DNA of 64,000 nt from Brenneria rubrifaciens (GTDB taxonomy: Bacteria > Pseudomonadota > Gammaproteobacteria > Enterobacterales > Enterobacteriaceae), in contig NZ_CP034035.1 of assembly GCF_005484945.1 (NCBI RefSeq), forward strand, positions 1,426,001-1,490,000, written 5' to 3'. The notes beneath the pieces were generated by a model. The model searched no databases. It was not told where the DNA came from and saw nothing but the letters and a program-made list of their open reading frames with translations. Below are positions 58,428-64,000 of this stretch, piece by piece. The position numbers were made by a program, and so were the translations under genes. Within the stretch, counting starts at the first letter, position 1. The number at the start of each line of letters is the position of its first letter.

Positions 58428-60095
58428 ATGAAATATGATTACATCATTATCGGGGCGGGATCGGCGGGTAACGTGCTGGCAACCCGTTTAACGGAAGATC
58501 GCGATGTCACTGTGCTATTGCTTGAAGCTGGCGGGCCGGATTATCGGCTGGATTTTCGCACACAGATGCCTGCTGCGTTGGCTTATCCGTTACAGGGGCG
58601 CCGCTATAACTGGGCCTATGAAACCGATCCTGAGCCTTATATGAATAATCGTCGTATGGAGTGCGGCCGCGGAAAAGGGTTGGGCGGTTCATCGCTGATT
58701 AACGGCATGTGTTATATCCGTGGAAACGCGATGGATTTTGACAACTGGGCGACGATGCCCGGTTTGGAAGACTGGCGCTATCTGGATTGTCTGCCTTATT
58801 TTCGTAAAGCGGAAACCCGGGATACGGGGCCTAACGATTATCATGGCGGGGACGGACCGGTTTGTGTCACGACGCCAAAGGCCGGTAATAACGAACTGTT
58901 TCACGCGATGGTTGAAGCGGGGGTGCAGGCGGGTTATCCCAAAACTGACGATCTCAATGGTTATCAACAGGAAGGGTTTGGACCCATGGATCGTACCGTG
59001 ACGCCGAAAGGACGTCGCGCGAGTACCGCCAGGGGCTATCTCGATCAAGCGCGTGGGCGTAGGAATTTGACCATCGTCACACAGGCGTTAACCGATACTA
59101 TTATCTTTGAAGGTAAACGTGCTGTTGGTGTGAATTACGTTAAAGCTAATGGTAGCGATCTTCAGACTGCAAGCGCGCGTCGCGAAGTGTTGCTGTGTGC
59201 CGGGGCCATTGCGTCGCCGCAGATTCTGCAACGTTCGGGGGTTGGGCCTGCGGACTGGCTTAATCGTCTTAACATTCCTGTGGTGCATGATTTACCCGGC
59301 GTTGGCGAAAATTTGCAAGATCATCTGGAGATGTATCTGCAATATGCCTGCAAAGAACCGGTATCGCTCTATCCCGCGCTTCGGTGGTTTAATCAACCGC
59401 AAATCGGTGCTGAGTGGTTGTTCAAGGGAACGGGGATTGGGGCCAGTAATCAGTTTGAAGCCGGTGGTTTTATCCGCAGCAGCGAAGAGTTCGCCTGGCC
59501 GAACATTCAGTATCATTTTCTACCGGTCGCCATTAATTACAACGGCAGCAACGCGGTGAAAGAGCACGGCTTTCAGGCGCATGTCGGATCGATGCGTTCG
59601 CCAAGCCGCGGACGCGTTAGGGTGAAATCGAGGGACGCAAGCGAGCATCCGAGCATTCTATTCAATTACATGTCGACCGAGCAGGACTGGCGTGAGTTCC
59701 GGGATGCAATTCGGATTACGCGCGAAATCATGTCACAACCCGCATTGGACAAATACCGGGGCCGTGAAATCAGCCCCGGCGCCGATGTTCAAACGGATGA
59801 GGAACTTGATGCGTTCATCCGTGCTCATGCCGAAACGGCATTCCATCCATCCTGTTCGTGCAAAATGGGTGAAGATGAGATGGCGGTGGTCGATGGTCAG
59901 GGGCGTGTTCATGGTATGGAAGCGTTAAGGGTGGTCGACGCCTCCATCATGCCGCAAATCATCACCGGCAATCTGAATGCAACAACGATCATGATGGCGG
60001 AAAAAATTGCTGACCGTATCCGTGGCCGTCAGCCTTTACCGAGCAGTCAGGCTTCTTACTATGTTGCGGGATCGGCGCCGGCAAAGCGCATTTAA
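58428..60095 (+). CDS. betA: Choline dehydrogenase BetA
   Basis: FAD-dependent GMC oxidoreductase that oxidises choline to betaine aldehyde. It is 555 aa. FAD-binding [15 protein letters not shown] (5-19), GMC motif [19 protein letters not shown] and the active-site region [13 protein letters not shown] with [12 protein letters not shown] are present. ATG 58428 after AGGAGAAAG is chosen; the upstream open frame lies in betB. Last gene of the operon. Confidence 0.97.
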   Translation: MKYDYIIIGAGSAGNVLATRLTEDRDVTVLLLEAGGPDYRLDFRTQMPAALAYPLQGRRYNWAYETDPEPYMNNRRMECGRGKGLGGSSLINGMCYIRGNAMDFDNWATMPGLEDWRYLDCLPYFRKAETRDTGPNDYHGGDGPVCVTTPKAGNNELFHAMVEAGVQAGYPKTDDLNGYQQEGFGPMDRTVTPKGRRASTARGYLDQARGRRNLTIVTQALTDTIIFEGKRAVGVNYVKANGSDLQTASARREVLLCAGAIASPQILQRSGVGPADWLNRLNIPVVHDLPGVGENLQDHLEMYLQYACKEPVSLYPALRWFNQPQIGAEWLFKGTGIGASNQFEAGGFIRSSEEFAWPNIQYHFLPVAINYNGSNAVKEHGFQAHVGSMRSPSRGRVRVKSRDASEHPSILFNYMSTEQDWREFRDAIRITREIMSQPALDKYRGREISPGADVQTDEELDAFIRAHAETAFHPSCSCKMGEDEMAVVDGQGRVHGMEALRVVDASIMPQIITGNLNATTIMMAEKIADRIRGRQPLPSSQASYYVAGSAPAKRI

Positions 60096-60229
60096 TATCG
60101 CCGCGTCACCCATGTTGCGAATGCGGTTATACTTTTCATTGATATACACAACCTGACAAAAAAATGTCCTCAGGCTATTACTATGAAGGAACACATAAGT
60201 TGATGACATTATTTCCTCGAGGTAGAAAA

Positions 60230-60886
60230 ATGAATAACTGGATGCAACAGATTCAAGGTCTATTGAACTCCGGTAGTAAGCAGGGCAGCCAACGTCAAGG
60301 CGGCAGTAAGGGTAATAATCTGGGCGATATGCTCAAACCTGCGGCGTTTGGTGGTCTGGCTGGCGTATTGATGTCGAATAAATCAGCCAGAAAACTGATG
60401 GGATCGTTGGGTAAAAACGCGCTGATTATTGGCGGCAGCGCCGCGGTCGGCGTTGTTTTATGGAATCAGTATAAGAAGCGCGTTCGTGACACCCATCAGG
60501 ATGATCCACAATTCGGCGTTCAGTCATCATCTGATAATGCGCGTACACGCCGTTTGGTTCAGGCGTTAGTCTTTGCCGCCAAGAGTGATGGGCATATTGA
60601 CGAGGCAGAGAAACAACGCATTGATGAAAATATTCAGCAACTGCAATTGGGCAGCGAGGCTCAGCAGTGGGTACAGGACGCTATCGCCAAGCCCCTGGAT
60701 CCCGAGCTGTTAGCCAAAGACGTCAAGAATGAGGAAGAGGCGCTGGAGGTGTATTTCCTGAGCTGTGCGGTGATCGATATCGATCATTTTATGGAGAAAA
60801 GCTATCTGGATGCGCTGGCGACGTCACTAAAGATCCCTCAGGATGTGCGCGAGTCAATTGCAAATGAGATAAACAACCAGAAATAA
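60230..60886 (+). CDS. yebE: DUF533 inner-membrane protein YebE
   Basis: 218-aa DUF533 protein, close to E. coli YebE. A Gln/Gly/Ser-rich N-terminus (about 10-28) leads into a hydrophobic stretch (about 65-82, NALIIGGSAAVGVVLWNQY). The C-terminal TerB-like helical domain contains LVFAAKSDGHIDEAEKQRID and SCAVIDIDHFMEKSYLDAL. ATG 60230, 7 nt after GAGG, is preferred over 60164. Function unknown; Cpx-linked expression is reported for E. coli yebE. Confidence 0.92.
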   Translation: MNNWMQQIQGLLNSGSKQGSQRQGGSKGNNLGDMLKPAAFGGLAGVLMSNKSARKLMGSLGKNALIIGGSAAVGVVLWNQYKKRVRDTHQDDPQFGVQSSSDNARTRRLVQALVFAAKSDGHIDEAEKQRIDENIQQLQLGSEAQQWVQDAIAKPLDPELLAKDVKNEEEALEVYFLSCAVIDIDHFMEKSYLDALATSLKIPQDVRESIANEINNQK

Positions 60887-60916
60887 GCCGATATTCCACA
60901 AAATGTACAAAGGGGC

Positions 60917-60947
60917 AGCGGGTGAAACATTCATGGTTTCGCCCGCT
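60917..60947. terminator. Stem-loop between yebE and fabA
   Basis: AGCGGGTGAAAC and GTTTCGCCCGCT form a 12-pair stem (one G-U) with a 7-nt loop between convergent genes. It probably serves both directions. T runs are weak. Confidence 0.6.
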
Positions 60948-60955
60948 ATTGCGAT

Positions 60956-61474
60956 TTAGAAGGCGCTTGTATCTTTGAATAATCCAACTTTGAGCTCATT
61001 CGCAGTATAGATGAGCTGATCGTCTACAAACACTTCACCATCAGCAATACCCATCACCAAACGACGATTGATGACGCGCTTGAAATGGATACGGTAGGTC
61101 ACTTTTTTCGCTGTCGGCAAGACTTGTCCGGTAAATTTCACTTCACCCACACCCAGTGCGCGTCCTTTACCCTCGCCACCCAGCCAGCCTAAATAGAAGC
61201 CAACCAACTGCCACATGGCATCCAGGCCCAGGCAGCCGGGCATCACGGGATCGCCGATGAAATGGCAGCCAAAGAACCACAGGTCAGGGGTGATATCCAG
61301 TTCTGCTTCCACATATCCTTTACCATGATGGCCGCCATCTTCGGTCATTTTTATGACCCGATCCATCATCAGCATGTCAGGGGCTGGCAACTGTGGTCCT
61401 TGCGGGCCAAACAGTTCGCCACGGCTGGAGGCAAGAAGGTCTTCTTTCGTATAGGATTCGCGTTTATCTACCAT
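60956..61474 (-). CDS. fabA: 3-hydroxydecanoyl-ACP dehydratase/isomerase FabA
   Basis: Makes the cis-3-decenoyl-ACP that feeds unsaturated fatty-acid synthesis. It is 172 aa, the same length as E. coli FabA. The active-site His is in [20 protein letters not shown] and the Asp in GLDAMWQ. Regulated by the FabR-like and possible FadR-like sites just upstream. Confidence 0.97.
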   Translation of the reverse strand: MVDKRESYTKEDLLASSRGELFGPQGPQLPAPDMLMMDRVIKMTEDGGHHGKGYVEAELDITPDLWFFGCHFIGDPVMPGCLGLDAMWQLVGFYLGWLGGEGKGRALGVGEVKFTGQVLPTAKKVTYRIHFKRVINRRLVMGIADGEVFVDDQLIYTANELKVGLFKDTSAF

Positions 61475-61507
61475 GTTCTTTGTAAGCCTTGTTTTAATGA
61501 AGCACGC

Positions 61508-61562
61508 AGGTTAGCGTACAGCTGTACGCCGGGCAAGTCTGTAACGTCTGGTTAAACCAGTT
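61508..61562 (-). promoter_or_regulatory. fabA promoter with FabR and FadR-like sites
   Basis: GCGTACAGCTGTACGC (61514-61529) is a perfect 16-bp palindrome of the FabR type. It sits exactly between a possible -35 TTGCCC (61536-61531) and -10 TAACCT (61513-61508) on the minus strand. TCTGGT-TAA-ACCAG (61547-61560) resembles a FadR operator, although it lies further upstream than the E. coli fabA site. Confidence 0.65.
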
Positions 61563-63290
61563 TCAACGAAAAAACCAGGGGAAACGTCGCCGTTCCTGCG
61601 GATTTAATTGACTGATTCGCTCCCGAATGGCTGACAGTAAACTTGGTTGATGTTCGTCATCGTAAACAACATTTGTCAGTAAGGATATCGCTTCTGGCGC
61701 CGTTTCCACCGGGAAAAGATGGAATTGCCCTTCGCGAACGGCGTCAACAACATCTTTGTGCAAACATAAATGGCGCAGGTTCGCAACCGGCAGTATCACA
61801 CCTTGCTGCCCAGTCAGTCCACGACGTTGACAGACTTCAAAGAAACCTTCTATTTTCTCGTTTACACCGCCGATGGGCTGTACGTGACCGAACTGATCAA
61901 CCGAACCAGTCACGGCAATCTGCTGGTTGATCGGTTGTTGGGAGAGTGCGCTGACAAAAGCGCAGAGCTCGGCGAGTGAGGCGCTATCACCATCAACTTC
62001 TCCATAGGATTGCTCAAAAACGATGGACGCAGAGAAAGGAAGCTGTTGATCAAGTTCAAGCTCAGAAATGAGAAATGCCTGCATAATCATCATGCCTTTA
62101 GCATGCAGATTGCCGCCAAGTTCTACTTTACGCTCAACGTCGGTGAACTCGCCGTCGCCAGGATGAACCACACAACTAATGCGCGTTGGTTCACCGAACA
62201 TAATCGGATAACCCGGATATTCTAAAACGGAAAGACCGTTGACCTGTCCTATCACATGGCCTTCGGTTTCGATCAGAATTTGGCCCAGTTCAATTTCATC
62301 CTGCATGCGTTCATGAAGATAACTTTCACGCCAGCGACGGGCTGCTATTGCGTCAATCAGCGTCTGAGCGCTGATTTCCTGATTTTGAGCGTAGAGCGCG
62401 ACATATTTCAACTGATGTGTCAGCCAAACAGGACACAGCGGCAGGCTGCTTTGATCGCCACTATTACGTACGGACAGGTTGACGAATTCAGGCCATGCAT
62501 CGGCAGCCAGCAGGGGTAACTGATTGTCCAGACACAGTGAGTTGATGTAAGCGCACCAACGCGCCATATCCTCGATATCAATAAGCTGTAACTGTGCCTC
62601 GAACTCGCCGTAAACCGACAGGCTGCCCAACTCTGGTTCTATGTCGTGAATATCACCTAAACTTTCGCGATCGCCAAGAATAATCAATCGTATATTCAGT
62701 GGCATAGGAGGAATGTCAACCAGCAAGGGCTTGCGTTCATCCGGCGATTGCCAGCGGTATACCCCTTCGGTAATCATCTGTTTCAGACGTAGCCACATTA
62801 ATGGCTGAGCCAGCAATGCTCTGGCAGAAAGGATGAGCGTACCGCCGTTGACCTGATGAATCAGCCCAGGGTTAAGCGTGATTTCATCCTGAAAAAACCT
62901 GACGCAACCAAATAATTGCTCTGGCTCAACCCATTCCTGATAACAGCAAGCGTGCTGCGCGGCGAAGTTGTCATGAGGTTGTGTCGCGGGCGCAACACGA
63001 ACCTGGCGGCCTTCCACCTCATATCGGCTACCCAATAAGGGGCGGCTTTCGGGCCTGATGGTATTTACCACTTTGGCTACCAGTGCCATATATTCGCTAT
63101 TCTCCTGCGCTTTCAGCAGCATGAAACGCGAAGGTGCACGAGGGTGGCAAAAAAGCGTCAAACTGTCAGCCAGACGGGATTGGATGGCAGAAAATTCAGC
63201 AGGGGCAAGCTGTGCCGCCTGAGTGAATAATGTTTGATAAGGCGTATGATTGGGCAGTAGATGCTGCCATGCAAGTCGGTTACTGGTCAA
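61563..63290 (-). CDS. ycbZ: Lon-family protease LonH (YcbZ)
   Basis: Putative ATP-independent-type Lon homologue. It is 575 aa against about 586 in E. coli. The degenerate AAA-like N-terminal part lacks a clear Walker A. The C-terminal Lon protease domain has catalytic Ser in EVDGDSASLAELCAF and Lys in GGVNEKIEGFFEVCQ. The C-terminus ends RRFPWFFR, lacking the last about 8 residues of E. coli. It starts with TTG 63290, with only a weak RBS. matP is divergent. Confidence 0.92.
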   Translation of the reverse strand: MTSNRLAWQHLLPNHTPYQTLFTQAAQLAPAEFSAIQSRLADSLTLFCHPRAPSRFMLLKAQENSEYMALVAKVVNTIRPESRPLLGSRYEVEGRQVRVAPATQPHDNFAAQHACCYQEWVEPEQLFGCVRFFQDEITLNPGLIHQVNGGTLILSARALLAQPLMWLRLKQMITEGVYRWQSPDERKPLLVDIPPMPLNIRLIILGDRESLGDIHDIEPELGSLSVYGEFEAQLQLIDIEDMARWCAYINSLCLDNQLPLLAADAWPEFVNLSVRNSGDQSSLPLCPVWLTHQLKYVALYAQNQEISAQTLIDAIAARRWRESYLHERMQDEIELGQILIETEGHVIGQVNGLSVLEYPGYPIMFGEPTRISCVVHPGDGEFTDVERKVELGGNLHAKGMMIMQAFLISELELDQQLPFSASIVFEQSYGEVDGDSASLAELCAFVSALSQQPINQQIAVTGSVDQFGHVQPIGGVNEKIEGFFEVCQRRGLTGQQGVILPVANLRHLCLHKDVVDAVREGQFHLFPVETAPEAISLLTNVVYDDEHQPSLLSAIRERISQLNPQERRRFPWFFR

Positions 63291-63498
63291 AGTATCAAAT
63301 GTAGTCGTCTAAAGGAAAAGCGTGATTATACAAGAATAATGCAGGCTGCACAGAAAGAGAGTCATTCGGTACAAAAGCGTTTCCTGAATATGCTCAGAAT
63401 GTATAAAAAATAGCCTTAAAAATGTGTAGGAGAAGGTTAAAAAGGCCAAAAAACTGTTATTCTAAGTATAACGTTACACGGTCACTGAAGAATTCAAT

Positions 63499-63957
63499 AT
63501 GAAATATCAACAATTAGAAAACCTTGAGTGTGGGTGGAAATGGAAATATCTGGTGAAAAAACACCGTGAAGGTGAGGATATCACCCGCTTTCTGGAGAAA
63601 AGCGCGGCTGAGGAAGCAATAACTCTGCTGCTGAAAATGGAAAACCAACCAGTCAAAGTGCTGGAGTGGATTGAGCAGTGTATGAGTCCTGCATTAGAAA
63701 ACCGCATGAAGCAAACGATTCGAGCGAGGCGGAAACGCCATTTTAATGCCGAGCATCAGCATACACGCAAGAAGTCGATAGACCTGGAATATCTGGTTTG
63801 GCAGCGCTTGGCGGGGCTGGCGCAGCGGCGTGGGAATACGTTATCGGAAACAATTGTGCAACTGATAGAAGACGCCGAACATAAGGAAAGATATGCCAAC
63901 CAGATGTCGTCGTTGAAGCAGGATCTTGAAGCCATTTTGAATAAAGACAACCGTTAG
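63499..63957 (+). CDS. matP: Macrodomain Ter protein MatP
   Basis: Organises the chromosome terminus by binding matS sites. It is 152 aa. The N-terminal four-helix part ([20 protein letters not shown]) is followed by a ribbon-helix-helix ([20 protein letters not shown]) and a C-terminal coiled coil. The lonH-matP arrangement is as in E. coli. Confidence 0.96.
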   Translation: MKYQQLENLECGWKWKYLVKKHREGEDITRFLEKSAAEEAITLLLKMENQPVKVLEWIEQCMSPALENRMKQTIRARRKRHFNAEHQHTRKKSIDLEYLVWQRLAGLAQRRGNTLSETIVQLIEDAEHKERYANQMSSLKQDLEAILNKDNR

Positions 63958-63983
63958 GTTTTATTACCTGGTCTGGAAAGAAA

Positions 63984-64000
63984 AAACCTCGCCGAAGCGA
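63984..64000 (+). terminator. Left part of a terminator cut by the window end
   Basis: AAAAAACCTCGCCGAAGCGA ends the window at about 63981-64000. CTCGC-CGAA-GCGA suggests the start of a hairpin whose right arm and T run would lie just beyond. It would end matP. Confidence 0.45.

Noticed and set aside
60879..60898. TAAA-N13-GCCGATAT at the end of yebE
   Set aside because: Wrong spacer and no flagellar gene downstream.

Overview
The window is chromosomal DNA from a member of the Enterobacterales. Protein similarity to E. coli runs from moderate to high throughout (FlhDC, MotAB, Che, Flg, Fli, PhoH, BetTIBA, YebE, FabA, YcbZ/LonH, MatP). The whole flagellar regulon lies in one block, the flagellin is short (291 aa), and glycosyltransferase genes sit between fliC and fliA. 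These traits suggest a plant-associated soft-rot type genus (Pectobacteriaceae: Pectobacterium, Brenneria or Dickeya-like). The genus is an inference and was not checked by any search.

Layout. Bases 1-1720 hold the end of an unknown gene and a long AT-rich control region for the flagellar master operon, with a perfect CRP site, a perfect RcsAB-type box and a long leader. Bases 1721-12422 (+) carry flhDC, motAB, cheA, cheW, one Tsr-like chemoreceptor and cheRBYZ. Bases 12674-16306 (+) carry flhBAE. flgN, flgM and flgA (-) stand back to back with flgBCDEFGHIJKL (+), 16379-28210. fliR to fliF (-, 28471-39376) are the export apparatus, C-ring and MS-ring genes, divergent from fliE (+). fliT, fliS and fliD (-) are divergent from fliC (+). 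A 5.8-kb segment with three glycosyltransferase genes (43685-49464) follows, then fliA and fliZ (+).

Regulatory logic visible in the sequence. FlhDC is controlled by CRP and Rcs sites. Partial FlhD4C2-like boxes lie before flgB, flhB, fliA and between fliF and fliE. FliA (sigma28) promoters of the form TAAA-N15-GCCGATAA lie before flgM, flgK, fliA, fliC and fliD. FlgM is the anti-sigma factor exported through the FlhAB/FliPQR gate once the hook is finished.

From 51232 to the end come ordinary housekeeping and stress genes: phoH with a candidate Pho box, a tRNA-Ser(GGA) with a sigma70 promoter and a very strong terminator, an RpiB/LacAB-family sugar-phosphate isomerase, the choline-glycine betaine genes betT | betI-betB-betA with a shared operator, yebE, fabA with a FabR-like operator, lonH (ycbZ) and matP.

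The most distinctive accessory part is the glycosyltransferase segment, most simply read as a flagellin-glycosylation locus. No phage, CRISPR array or intact insertion sequence was seen.
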